DNA from: JAJPIG01 sp035531675
GTDB lineage: Bacteria > Desulfobacterota > Binatia > Binatales > Binataceae
Reading direction: 5' to 3'
DNA length: 64,000 bases
NCBI GenBank assembly: GCA_035531675.1
Contig: DATKSL010000033.1
Coordinates: 1 to 64,000, forward strand
Under the pieces are notes generated by a model that had not been told where the DNA came from, made no database searches, and saw only the letters and a program-made list of their open reading frames with translations. A program made the position numbers and the translations under genes. Below, in pieces: positions 8,915-18,572 of the stretch; position 1 is the first letter of the stretch, and each line of letters starts with the position of its first letter.

Positions 8915-8993
8915 TAGCGGCCCGGCGTAACCCGGCCCGCTACAGGCACGGAGATCGGATACCGGTCAGGGAAGCCGCCCGGGTTCGGGCGGC
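8915..8993. terminator. Tandem hairpins between convergent genes
   Basis: Two stem-loops lie between the 8342 reading frame and rpsU. One pairs TAGCGGCCCGG (8915-8925) with CCGGCCCGCTA (8932-8942), one mismatch. The second is a perfect GCCGCCCG (8974-8981) with CGGGCGGC (8986-8993) around GGTT. Neither has a long T-run. They probably act as a bidirectional stop or as an mRNA 3' stabiliser for rpsU. Confidence 0.5.
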
Positions 8994-9005
8994 AGGGCGA
9001 CGGGG

Positions 9006-9203
9006 CTACATCGCCGAGGCGCGGCGGCGACGCTGTTCCTTGCGGCGGCGGCGTTGAGCCTCCGAACGCTTGCGCTTGCGGCGCACGCTCGGCTTCTCAT
9101 AGAACGCGCGCTTCTTCATCTCTTTGAAAACGCCCTCTTTGGCCAGCTTGCGCTTGAGCACGCGCATCGCCTGGTCAAGCGAGCCTTCAACCTTTATTTC
9201 CAT
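9006..9203 (-). CDS. rpsU: 30S ribosomal protein S21
   Basis: The 65-aa basic protein matches S21 in length and pattern: an N-terminal IKVEGSLDQAMRVLKRKL, then KEMKKRAFYEKPSVRRKRKR and an Arg/Lys-rich tail. The FYEKP core is diagnostic. S21 binds the 30S platform near the anti-Shine-Dalgarno region and helps initiation. GGAG lies 5 bp before the ATG. Confidence 0.95.
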   Translation of the reverse strand: MEIKVEGSLDQAMRVLKRKLAKEGVFKEMKKRAFYEKPSVRRKRKRSEAQRRRRKEQRRRRASAM

Positions 9204-9304
9204 AAAGCTCCATCGTTCATAATCAGGCAGCCGAGCTTAAGTCTCAACCCCAACAGTGTCAACATCCGTGATCGGAGAGTATCCGCAATCCAGGAGCGAT
9301 TCCA

Positions 9305-10075
9305 ATGGAGCTGGAACTGAAGGGCAAAGTCGCGATGATAACCGGCGCCAGCCGCGGTATCGGCCGCGCCATCGCCGCCACGATGGCGGCCGAGGGAGCG
9401 CGGCTGAGTCTCTGCGCGCGCGGCGCCGAGGCGCTTGAAAAGGCCGCCGCCGAGCTGCGGGCCGCGGGCGCAGAGGTGCTGGCCCATCCTGCCGACCAGA
9501 CCGATCCGGCGGCCGTCGGGCGCTGGGTGAAGGCGACGGTCGCGAAGTTTGGCGGCGTCGATATCCTGGTCAACAACGCCGGCGCCTCGCGCCAGGGCGG
9601 GATCTTCGAGCTGGCCGACGCTGATTGGCAGGCGGCTTTCGATCTCAATTTCTTCGCCGAGGCGCGGCTGGCGCGGCTGTGCGCGGCCGAGATGGAGCGG
9701 CGGGGCGGCGGCGCGATTATCAATATCGCGTCGATTTGGGGGCGCGAGGCAGGCGGCCAGCCGGCCTACGTCGCCTCGAAAGCCGCGCTGATCGCGTTCA
9801 CCAAGATGCTGGCGCGCGAGCTCGCGCCCAAGGCGATCCGCGTCAACTCGATCGCGCCCGGCTCGATTCTCTATCCCGGCGGCGCCTGGGAGCGGCGCTT
9901 CCACGCGGACCCGGCCTTCGAGCGCGATTTCATCCGTAACGAACTGCCGGCCGGGCGGCTCGGCCGTCCCGAGGAGGTCGCGTACGCGGTCACGATGCTG
10001 GCGTCGCCGCGCGCGAGCTGGATCACCGGCGCCAGCCTGGTGGTCGACGGCGCCCAGAGCCGCTCGATCTTGTAA
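9305..10075 (+). CDS. SDR-family NAD(P)-dependent oxidoreductase
   Basis: A 256-aa classical short-chain dehydrogenase. The cofactor motif TGASRGIG is at 13-20, NNAG at 90-93, and the catalytic Ser143, Tyr155 and Lys159 (YVASK) are all present. The Rossmann order and the C-terminal ASLVVDGA motif are normal for FabG-like SDRs. The substrate is not evident, because SDRs act on many alcohols, ketones and acyl-thioesters. AGGAG precedes the ATG. It is divergent from rpsU. Confidence 0.88.
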   Translation: MELELKGKVAMITGASRGIGRAIAATMAAEGARLSLCARGAEALEKAAAELRAAGAEVLAHPADQTDPAAVGRWVKATVAKFGGVDILVNNAGASRQGGIFELADADWQAAFDLNFFAEARLARLCAAEMERRGGGAIINIASIWGREAGGQPAYVASKAALIAFTKMLARELAPKAIRVNSIAPGSILYPGGAWERRFHADPAFERDFIRNELPAGRLGRPEEVAYAVTMLASPRASWITGASLVVDGAQSRSIL

Positions 10076-10141
10076 CCAGAGCAAACGGTAGGTCCTTTCC
10101 AACTGAGGGGACCGCTGTCTCATAGAGTCCAGGTCAAGATT

Positions 10142-10537
10142 ATGAGCATCTTCCCGGAATTGAAGGATGTTGGTGAAGTCATTGCTGAGCGAACGCTGAT
10201 CCTGGAACGGCGCAATAAGCGTCGTAAGAAGATCACCGTGCTACTCGGAAAACCTCAGATGTTTCCGGAAGGAAACCCCGATTACTTTTGTCCTTTTCAA
10301 GTCTTGGGGCTTGGGGACGATGAAGTCAGGTGTGCTGCCGGAGTCGACGCGTTCCAGGCTATCCAGCTCGCCCAGGTCGGCATCGGGAGTCACCTACACT
10401 TTCGGTACCGCAGAAGACTCGGCGACGGATTCTACTGGTTGGAGAAAGGCGACAACTTAGGATTTCCTGAACCTCTTCAGGACGCTGGCACCGAAACCTA
10501 CCGGACCAAGTTAGAGCGACGCTTCAAAAAGCCGTGA
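10142..10537 (+). CDS. Hypothetical protein, DUF6968-like
   Basis: A 131-aa soluble protein with the block YFCPFQVLGLGDDEVR followed by AGVDAFQAIQLAQVGIG. This resembles the DUF6968 pattern as I recall it; the function is unknown. Base and codon use differ from the neighbours, with many more A/T third positions, which suggests recent acquisition or relaxed selection. AGG precedes the ATG. There is no obvious operon partner. Confidence 0.6.
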   Translation: MSIFPELKDVGEVIAERTLILERRNKRRKKITVLLGKPQMFPEGNPDYFCPFQVLGLGDDEVRCAAGVDAFQAIQLAQVGIGSHLHFRYRRRLGDGFYWLEKGDNLGFPEPLQDAGTETYRTKLERRFKKP

Positions 10538-10587
10538 GTCCAAGCGTCACCGCAATTCAAAAAACCACACGTCAGAACGAAAGTACA

Positions 10588-11018
10588 TCAGCGTATCGAG
10601 GCCCACAGAAAAATCAGCGTCGCCGCCAACCCCAAGGCCGTGCGCACGGCGTGCAGATGGCCCCAGATCTCGATCAGCGCCCGGCTTTCCGGCCCCGCCT
10701 GCTCGGGCGCGGTCTCCATCAACCGGCGATTGGTCGGCATGATGCCGAGCAGCGTCCACGGCCAATTCGCCGCCAACACGATCGCGCCGAGAATCCATCG
10801 CCAATCGCCGTCGCTCCACCACGCGATCAATCCCAACAGTGCGCCGCCGATCGCGAGCGGAGCCTGCATCGCAAAGCCGCGCTTGTAGGCCGGCGCCCAC
10901 TCGGTCAGCAGCGCGCGATCGTCGAGCTTGAGGCGGGCGGGTGTTCGGCCCAGTTGATATAGAACGCCACTCCGGCGAACAGCGCGGCGGCGATCAACGC
11001 CAGTTGCCCGGCGACCAT
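10588..11018 (-). pseudogene. DUF1772 / anthrone-oxygenase-like membrane protein, frameshifted
   Basis: An ATG at 11018, 5 bp after the LLM gene stop, opens a frame reading MVAGQLALIAAALFAGVAFYI and ending in NWAEHP. The natural continuation ARLKLDDRALLTEWAPAYKRG lies in the next frame and runs to the stop at 10588. A one-base deletion near 10932-10942, inside a G/C run, explains this; restoring it gives 143 aa. The protein has four hydrophobic helices and a central WPWTLLGIMPTNRRL, as in DUF1772. It could be a real pseudogene or an assembly error. Confidence 0.75.
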
Positions 11019-11023
11019 CGCGA

Positions 11024-12391
11024 TCAGAATTCGGGGCCGAGCACCGGGTTCTCGACCTGGCCGCCGCATGCGCGCGCCAGCAGCGGGCGCACTTCCTCGG
11101 CGAAGTATTGCATCTGATCCTCGACCTCGCGCCCCTCAAAGCCGTTGGTCTCGAACCAGGCGTTGAGGATGAAATCGTCGTAGCCGCCGATCTCCTTGAT
11201 GCGCATGATTCTCTCGACGGCTTCCGCCGGGGTGCCGAAAATCGCGACTTCCTTCTCGATAATCTTGTCGGCGCCGGCCAGCGGATTGGACGAGGGCGCG
11301 AGCTCATCGCCGTCGGCCATGATCAGCCCGAAGCCGAACGGCGCGTAGTAATCCCATTGCGCCGCCAGCGACCTCCGGTAGCGATCGAGCTCGCGCTTGC
11401 GATCCATCCCGGGCATCAGCAGATGGACGAAGCGGGCGGTCACGATGCCGCGCTTGCGCGCCGCGTCCCATCCGTACTTGAAGCGGCCGCGATTGAGGCG
11501 ATCGGGCCAGCCGCTCTTCTCGGCCTCGGAATAATAGAGATCGATATTGCGGCGCAGGCGCGAATTGGGCTCGACCACGAAGTAGCCGTTGATGCCGTTT
11601 TGCGCCGCCCAGCGAATCGAGCGCTCGGTGGTGAGCGGCTCCCGTACCTGCGGATAAGGCTTCTGGAGCGGCTGCGGGAAGACCGAAATCTCGCGCAGCG
11701 TGGTCGAGCTCTGCAGCACCGGGTTGGGGCCGCCGTACGGATCGGGCGGACCCTGCTTGATGACTTCCTCGAGCCGTCGCCCCGCCTGCGGCTGCTTGAA
11801 GTAGGCGATGGTCGAATGATGGTTCCAGCGCGTATAGACCGGCGGAATAGTGAAGAACTGGCCGCGATGTGAGAACGAGGGCTCGGTCCAGGCCTTCAGA
11901 ATGATCTCGTAGGCTTCGTGATAGTAGGCGCGATTGCGTTCCTGGTCCTGGATAGTCGAGCCGAACGGCCAGCCGAAGGTCTCCGCCTCGCGCGACTGGT
12001 AGCCGCGGCCGATGCCGAATTCGAGCCGGCCGCCGCTGATAACGTCAAGCATCGCAGCCTGCTCGGCGACCCGAATCGGATGCCACCAGGCGATGATATT
12101 GGCGGCCTGGCCGAGGCGGATGCGGCGGGTGCGGGTCGCAATCGCGCTTTCGACGATCAGCGGATTGGGACTGAACTCGATGCCCTCGGGCTGGAAGTGA
12201 TGCTCGGTCATGAAGAAATAGTTGAAGCCGAGCCGCTCGGCCAGGATACCCTGGCGCACCTGGTTCACGAGCACACGCTGATTGCTCTCATGGACGTCCA
12301 CCACGCTGCCGTCGGTGACGGTAATCGCGTCGGGCGTGGTGACGGTCTTCAGATCGCTCGCGCCGTTATGAAATACGCCCAGCTCCAGCAT
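11024..12391 (-). CDS. LLM-class flavin-dependent oxidoreductase (luciferase-like monooxygenase)
   Basis: The 455-aa product is a bacterial-luciferase-fold TIM barrel. Family hallmarks include an early ERLGFNYFFMTEHHF, the RTRRIRLGQAANIIAWWHPIRVAE block, and DVISGGRLEFGIGRGYQ near residue 120. A long insertion follows before the C-terminal PAEAVERIMRIKEIGGYDDF. Such enzymes use reduced FMN (or F420 in relatives) to oxidise organic substrates; the substrate is unknown. AGGAGG supports the ATG. The frameshifted DUF1772 gene follows directly. Confidence 0.88.
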   Translation of the reverse strand: MLELGVFHNGASDLKTVTTPDAITVTDGSVVDVHESNQRVLVNQVRQGILAERLGFNYFFMTEHHFQPEGIEFSPNPLIVESAIATRTRRIRLGQAANIIAWWHPIRVAEQAAMLDVISGGRLEFGIGRGYQSREAETFGWPFGSTIQDQERNRAYYHEAYEIILKAWTEPSFSHRGQFFTIPPVYTRWNHHSTIAYFKQPQAGRRLEEVIKQGPPDPYGGPNPVLQSSTTLREISVFPQPLQKPYPQVREPLTTERSIRWAAQNGINGYFVVEPNSRLRRNIDLYYSEAEKSGWPDRLNRGRFKYGWDAARKRGIVTARFVHLLMPGMDRKRELDRYRRSLAAQWDYYAPFGFGLIMADGDELAPSSNPLAGADKIIEKEVAIFGTPAEAVERIMRIKEIGGYDDFILNAWFETNGFEGREVEDQMQYFAEEVRPLLARACGGQVENPVLGPEF

Positions 12392-12420
12392 CGTGGACCT
12401 CCTGCGGCCCGCTTCGAGCG

Positions 12421-13743
12421 TCAGGCCGCGCAGACGAGCGAATGAGCCGTGACCGTTTCGACGCGCGCCGCGACCGTGTCGCCGGCCTTCATCGCGGGCC
12501 GCGCCGGTACCAGCGCGGTCTTGAACTGCGGAGTCTTGCCGGCCATCATGCCGCCGCCGCGCCGCGCCGGCCCCTCGATCAGGATTTCGACCCGGCTGCC
12601 GATTAGCGCGCGATTGCGTTCGAGCGCGATCGCTTCCTGCAGCTCGATTACCGCCGCCAGCCGGCGCGCCTTTTCCGCCTCGCTGACCGAATCGCCGAGC
12701 CGAAAGGCGCGCGTGTTCTCGCGCACCGAATATTTGAAGGTGAAGGCCGAGTCGTAACCGACCGTGCGCATCAGCCCGAGCGTCGCGTCGAAGTCGGCCT
12801 CATCCTCGCCATGGTAGCCGACGATAATATCGGTCGAGAGCGCGAGTCCCGGAATCGCCGCGCGCAGCTTCGCGACCAGGGCGAGATATTCTGCGACTGT
12901 GTAGCCGCGCTCCATCGCCGCCAGCATCCGGTCCGATCCCGACTGCACCGGCAGATGGAGATAGGGTTGTATCCTGGGCTCGGAGGCCATCGCGTCGATC
13001 AGCGAATCGCTCATGTCGCAGGGATGGGGCGAGGTGAAGCGGATACGCTCGAGGCCGTCGATCGTCGCCAGCTCGCGCAGCAGGCGGCCGAAATCGCAGC
13101 CCTCGAAACGATAGGCGTTGACGGTCTGCCCCAGCAGCACGATCTCCTTGACGCCGCGCGCCGCCAGCTCGGCCGCTTCGGCCAGGATCGCGTCGGGCGG
13201 CACGCTGCGCTCGCGTCCGCGCACGTAAGGCACCACGCAGAAGGTGCAGAAGCGGTCGCAGCCGCGCATCGCGGTCAGGTAGGCGCGCACGCCCTCGCGA
13301 TGATCGGCGCCGAGGCCCGCGTAGGTCTCGCCGCGATCGAGTCGCACGTCGACGGCCGGATCGAAGCGCGCCTGCCCGAGCAGCTCCGGGAGCCGCCGAT
13401 ACGAATCCGGCCCGGCCACCAGGTCGAGCCACGGCGCTTTGCCGAGCAGCGCGGCGCGGTTGTGCTGCGCCATACAGCCGAGCAGGCCGATACGGATGGC
13501 GGGGCGGGCGTGCTTGAAGCGCGCCAGCTCGCCGAGCCGTCCCAGCACGCGCTCCTCGGCATGCTCGCGAATCGCGCAGGTGTTGATCAGGATGACGTCG
13601 GCGTCGTCGGGCGTCGTGGTGCGGCCGTAGCCGGCGCGGCGCAGGATGCCGCCGACCAGCTCCGAGTCGGCGATATTCATCTGGCAGCCGTAGGTCTCGA
13701 GATAGACGCGAGGCCCGGCCGGGGGATTTTGCGCGACGCTCAT
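12421..13743 (-). CDS. miaB: tRNA-2-methylthio-N6-dimethylallyladenosine synthase
   Basis: The 440-aa radical-SAM methylthiotransferase adds the 2-methylthio group to i6A37 of tRNAs reading UNN codons. The N-terminal cluster ligands are Cys20 (ETYGCQMN), Cys56 (NTCAIR) and Cys90 (LLGCMAQ). The radical-SAM triplet is C162-x3-C166-x2-C169 (CDRFCTFC). A C-terminal TRAM-like region is present. The YGCQMNxxDSE signature separates MiaB from RimO and MtaB. Confidence 0.95.
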   Translation of the reverse strand: MSVAQNPPAGPRVYLETYGCQMNIADSELVGGILRRAGYGRTTTPDDADVILINTCAIREHAEERVLGRLGELARFKHARPAIRIGLLGCMAQHNRAALLGKAPWLDLVAGPDSYRRLPELLGQARFDPAVDVRLDRGETYAGLGADHREGVRAYLTAMRGCDRFCTFCVVPYVRGRERSVPPDAILAEAAELAARGVKEIVLLGQTVNAYRFEGCDFGRLLRELATIDGLERIRFTSPHPCDMSDSLIDAMASEPRIQPYLHLPVQSGSDRMLAAMERGYTVAEYLALVAKLRAAIPGLALSTDIIVGYHGEDEADFDATLGLMRTVGYDSAFTFKYSVRENTRAFRLGDSVSEAEKARRLAAVIELQEAIALERNRALIGSRVEILIEGPARRGGGMMAGKTPQFKTALVPARPAMKAGDTVAARVETVTAHSLVCAA

Positions 13744-13853
13744 CGGTTGCCCGGAATCTTAGAAGAGAGCCGACCGCTTCGACAACGCCGCGAGCTGCCG
13801 GCGCGTTGCCGGCGGCCGGCTTGCGACGCTATTGTTGGCACTCGGGTGCCACC

Positions 13854-14054
13854 GTGAACGGCCATCGAAAACCCTCATACGATCAACTCGAAGCGACCCT
13901 GCTGGCCTGTCCTCGCTGCAAGCGGGCGGTGCCGGTCCGCAAGCGCCTGCTGCTGATCCTGCCCGAGGGCGACAAGTACGAGTACCTGTGCCCGCAATGC
14001 GGCAGCGTCTGCGGGACCAAGCTCGAGCACGCCCCGCTCAAGCCGCTGATGTAG
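13854..14054 (+). CDS. Small zinc-ribbon protein
   Basis: About 66 residues with two CxxC knuckles, ACPRCKR and LCPQCGSVCG, separated by a basic/hydrophobic stretch (VPVRKRLLLILPEGDKYEY). This is a probable zinc ribbon, perhaps a nucleic-acid or tRNA-modification accessory factor; I do not recognise a named family. The frame extends upstream to a TTG at 13806, but the GTG at 13854 gives a more natural N-terminus. It is divergent from miaB. Confidence 0.6.
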   Translation: MNGHRKPSYDQLEATLLACPRCKRAVPVRKRLLLILPEGDKYEYLCPQCGSVCGTKLEHAPLKPLM

Positions 14055-14080
14055 CCGCGATCGCGTCGGCCGTGAACCCC

Positions 14081-14476
14081 TTAGCCGTTACCCTGCGCCG
14101 AGAACGGCTCGACCATCGCCATGACGCGTACTTCGCCTGGCTGTGAATGGGGATAGGGCTTGCCCAGGTACTTCTGCGACAGCTTATCGATATGCTCGCG
14201 CGCGCCCTTCTCGGTGACCTCGGTGACGCGGCCGCGCACCTGCACATAACGATAGGGATTGGCGGGCTCGGCGATCGCCATCGCGATGACCGCGCCGGGC
14301 TTCAGCGTGCGGGCCTTGACGCGGCCCTTGGCGGTGTTGAGCTTGAATTTCCCATCGGCGTACTCGAACCAGATCGGGGTGACCTGCGGGGTGCCGTCTT
14401 TCAACACGGTGGCCAGGTTGGCGAAGGCGACCTTATCGGTCAGCAGGTCATCATACTTTGTGGGGATAACAGCCAT
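14081..14476 (-). CDS. PPOX-class F420/FMN-dependent oxidoreductase
   Basis: A 131-aa split-barrel protein of the pyridoxamine-5'-phosphate-oxidase-like superfamily. Typical features are FANLATVLKDGTPQVTPIWF near the N-terminus, KARTLKPGAVIAMAI, and YRYVQVRGRVTEV in the second half. Small members reduce or bind F420, FMN or haem. The pattern best fits the PPOX class F420-dependent group, but cofactor choice cannot be proven from sequence. AGGAG lies upstream of the ATG. Confidence 0.82.
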   Translation of the reverse strand: MAVIPTKYDDLLTDKVAFANLATVLKDGTPQVTPIWFEYADGKFKLNTAKGRVKARTLKPGAVIAMAIAEPANPYRYVQVRGRVTEVTEKGAREHIDKLSQKYLGKPYPHSQPGEVRVMAMVEPFSAQGNG

Positions 14477-14793
14477 CGGGATACGCTCCTAAGTTATTTG
14501 TGGCGGTTGGAACCTCGCGGTCAGTCAGGATAGCAGAGCGGCTCGCGGGGTGGCAGTGTTTCTCGGCGACGATCGATCGAGACCCGCCCCGAGAGCTTGC
14601 GAGAAGTCTCATCATATAAGTTGCGCTTGCTGAAGTATTGGGCTAGCATTAGCCGAATTGGAGGGCCTGGTAATCGGCAACGACGCGTCGGCAGCGCAAT
14701 TTGACTCCGCTGGCGGTATGGATTAATCCATTCCGACGAGGCCGTGTGGTGGGGACGGCTTGCCGTTAACAGATCAATTCCAGGAGTTAGCCG
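14477..14793. other. Intergenic region upstream of bactofilin and ATP synthase genes
   Basis: About 317 bp between divergent genes. A weak promoter-like pair, TTGCGC then TAGCAT 17 bp later, occurs near 14620-14655 on the plus strand. No gene or strong repeat is visible. It probably holds the promoters for the PPOX gene and for the bactofilin-atp operon. Confidence 0.35.
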
Positions 14794-15339
14794 ATGGCCC
14801 TTTTTAATAAGGAACCGGACAAGAGCGTGAAGCCCGCGCAGCCTCAGCCGCAATGGCCGGATAAATCCGCCCCGGCGACATCTACCACCGTGATTGCCGA
14901 CGACAAGCCCGCGGCGAAGAGCGTGATAGCTCCGGCGCCGGCCGAGGCCCGCGCCTATCTCGACCGCGGCTCGCGCATCAGCGGCAAGCTCACGTTCGAC
15001 GGCGCGGCGCGGATCGATGGGCAGGTGGACGGCGAGATTACCGCCAAGGAGAGCCTGGTGATCGGTGAAACCGCGGTCATCACGGCGCAGATCAATGCCA
15101 CCGCGGTGGTGGTGGCGGGCAAGGTCAGCGGTGATATCAGCGCCACCCAGCGGCTGGAAATTCGCCCCTCGGCCCGCGTGGTCGGCAACCTGGCGTCGCC
15201 GCTGCTGGTGATCCATGAGGGCGCCACCTTCGAGGGTCACTGCACGATGCAGGTCGAGAGCGGGCGCGACGATCGCAAGGTGACGGTCTTTCCGAAGGAA
15301 GAACGCCTGGCGCAGGCCGGAGGTCACAAGCAGGCCTAA
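14794..15339 (+). CDS. Bactofilin (polymer-forming cytoskeletal protein)
   Basis: The 181-aa protein has a disordered Pro/Ala/Lys-rich N-terminus of about 55 residues. A beta-helical core follows with repeating hydrophobic/Gly units (ISGKLTFDGAARIDGQVDGEI, then VVVAGKVSGDISATQRLEI), and then a charged tail. This is the bactofilin layout; such proteins form nucleotide-independent filaments that place cell-wall or chromosome machinery. AGGAG precedes the ATG. It sits 87 bp ahead of the ATP synthase genes, an arrangement I recall from deltaproteobacteria. Confidence 0.9.
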   Translation: MALFNKEPDKSVKPAQPQPQWPDKSAPATSTTVIADDKPAAKSVIAPAPAEARAYLDRGSRISGKLTFDGAARIDGQVDGEITAKESLVIGETAVITAQINATAVVVAGKVSGDISATQRLEIRPSARVVGNLASPLLVIHEGATFEGHCTMQVESGRDDRKVTVFPKEERLAQAGGHKQA

Positions 15340-15426
15340 TCGCGCTGCCGTCCGTCACAACCTGCACCATCTAATCCTGCGCGCGTTTGATGCTTGTGCC
15401 GCGCCCTGTAGCGGAGACGTAGAGAT

Positions 15427-15876
15427 ATGCATATTCCACCGGATTGGGGAACCTTCACGGTTCTGATTGTCTCCTTTCTGGTTTTCTGGTTTATATTCAA
15501 CCGGCTTTTTCTGCAGCCCTTTTTACTTCTGCTCGAGACCCGCGAAGAGCGCTTGCGCGAATTGAACGAACGCACGGCGCAACTGATAGGGCAGAGGGAT
15601 AGCGCGGAAACCCGTCGTGCCGAGGAGCTTGCCGCGCTGCGGCGCGAGGCGCTGGCGCGGCGCGAGAGCGAGCGGCGCGCGGCCGAGGCCGAGGCGCAAC
15701 AGCTGATCGAGCGGGCGCGCGGTGCGGCCCACGAGGCGATTGACGGGGCGCGCGCCGAGGTGCGGCGCGAGCTGGCGGCGGCCGAAGCGGAGCTCGAGCG
15801 CGCCGCGCGGCGGCTGGCGGCGGAACTGGTCGAACGGCTGCTGCATCGCCCGCTGGCGTCGACGGCAAGCAATTGA
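15427..15876 (+). CDS. atpX: F1Fo-ATP synthase subunit b' (first b-type stalk subunit)
   Basis: A 149-aa peripheral-stalk subunit: one N-terminal membrane helix (FTVLIVSFLVFWFIFNRLFL) followed by a long charged Ala/Arg/Glu coiled coil. It lacks a signal-like leader, unlike the next gene. Two different b-type genes in tandem indicate a b/b' heterodimeric stalk. Its TGA stop at 15874-15876 lies 2 bp before the preferred ATG of the next gene. Confidence 0.86.
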   Translation: MHIPPDWGTFTVLIVSFLVFWFIFNRLFLQPFLLLLETREERLRELNERTAQLIGQRDSAETRRAEELAALRREALARRESERRAAEAEAQQLIERARGAAHEAIDGARAEVRRELAAAEAELERAARRLAAELVERLLHRPLASTASN

Positions 15877-15878
15877 AG

Positions 15879-16457
15879 ATGAAACTGATTACTTCGATAT
15901 TGGCGCTGGGCGCCAGCTTCGTGATGGCCGCGAGCGCCTTCGCCGCCGAAGGCGCCGAGGCCGCCGGCGGCGGCTCGTGGCTGACGTTGCTGCTGTACAT
16001 CGTCAATGCCGCGATCTTCGTTGCCATCTGCGTCTATTTCGCCGGTCCCGGGGTCCGACAGTTTTTCGCCCAACGAGCCCGCACAATGCGCGAACGACGG
16101 GGGCGCGCCGAAGCCGATTTCGCGGCTGCCGAGCAGGCGGCGCACGACGCTGCCCGGCAGCTCGAACAGCTGGCCGCGGAGAAGGCCCGCTTGCTCGAAG
16201 AGATGGAAGCGGGAACCGCCTACCAGATAAAAGCCATCCGCGAGGCAGCGCTGGCAGGCGCCGCGCGTATCGGACGCGATGCTGAGCTGACGGCCGCAGC
16301 CGCGGTCGAGGAAGCGCGCCGGCGTGTGCGCAGCTACCTGGCGGGCGTCGCCGGGGTGCTCGCGCGCGAGCTGGTGCAGCAGAATTTCAACGCCGACGAT
16401 CAGCGCCGGATGCTGGCCGGGTTTGCCGAAAAGCTTACGCTCGAGGCGCGGCCATGA
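15879..16457 (+). CDS. atpF: F1Fo-ATP synthase subunit b
   Basis: About 192 residues. The N-terminus MKLITSILALGASFVMAASAFA looks like a cleavable signal peptide. It is followed by a second hydrophobic segment (WLTLLLYIVNAAIFVAICVYF) and a coiled coil of Ala, Arg and Glu. Such leaders are seen in some deltaproteobacterial b subunits. An upstream in-frame TTG at 15873 overlaps the previous stop; the ATG at 15879 is preferred. The end overlaps atpH by 4 bp, suggesting translational coupling. Confidence 0.85.
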   Translation: MKLITSILALGASFVMAASAFAAEGAEAAGGGSWLTLLLYIVNAAIFVAICVYFAGPGVRQFFAQRARTMRERRGRAEADFAAAEQAAHDAARQLEQLAAEKARLLEEMEAGTAYQIKAIREAALAGAARIGRDAELTAAAAVEEARRRVRSYLAGVAGVLARELVQQNFNADDQRRMLAGFAEKLTLEARP

Positions 16458-16984
16458 GCGGATTGGCCACCCGTTACGCGCGCGCGCTGGCCGATCTGGC
16501 GGCCGACCCGGCGCAGCTCGAAGGATGGGGCGCCGAGCTCGAGCGGCTGGCGGCGCTGGCGGCCGACCCGCAGGCGCGCACGTTCTTCGAGGCGCCCGAG
16601 CTGTCGCATCAGGCGCGCATCGAGGCGGTCGGCAGGATCGCCGAGCGGCTGGGCCTGAGTTTTCCGCTGCGATCGTTCGCGGTGGTGCTCGCGCGTCATC
16701 GGCGGCTTGGGGAGCTACGGGCAATCGCGATGGCCTACCGCGAGCTCACCGACCTGCGCCTGGGACGGGCCCGCGCGACCCTGACGTTCGCGTTTGCGCC
16801 CGGCGACGAGCAGGTGGCGCGGGTGGTGGAGGGGCTGGCGGCGATCGCGCGCCGGACGATTATTCCAACTGTAAAGGTCGACGGCACGCTGCTGGGCGGA
16901 GTCGTCGCGGAACTCGAAGGAAAAACTTACGATGGCAGCCTCGCGACCATGATCGCCGAGGCCGAACGCCGGCTCACCAAGTAA
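16454..16984 (+). CDS. atpH: F1Fo-ATP synthase subunit delta
   Basis: The 176-aa subunit links F1 to the peripheral stalk (OSCP homologue). It starts LATRYARALADLA, the usual delta N-terminal helix, and ends with the conserved TVKVDGTLLGGVVAELEGKTYDGS region that contacts the b subunits. Its ATG overlaps the atpF stop. atpA begins 23 bp downstream. Confidence 0.92.
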   Translation: MSGLATRYARALADLAADPAQLEGWGAELERLAALAADPQARTFFEAPELSHQARIEAVGRIAERLGLSFPLRSFAVVLARHRRLGELRAIAMAYRELTDLRLGRARATLTFAFAPGDEQVARVVEGLAAIARRTIIPTVKVDGTLLGGVVAELEGKTYDGSLATMIAEAERRLTK

Positions 16985-17007
16985 GCCGGCCCTCATCACG
17001 AAACACC

Positions 17008-18549
<1,542 letters not shown>

Positions 18550-18572
18550 TCGCGGGCGGCGTTTCCTAATCA

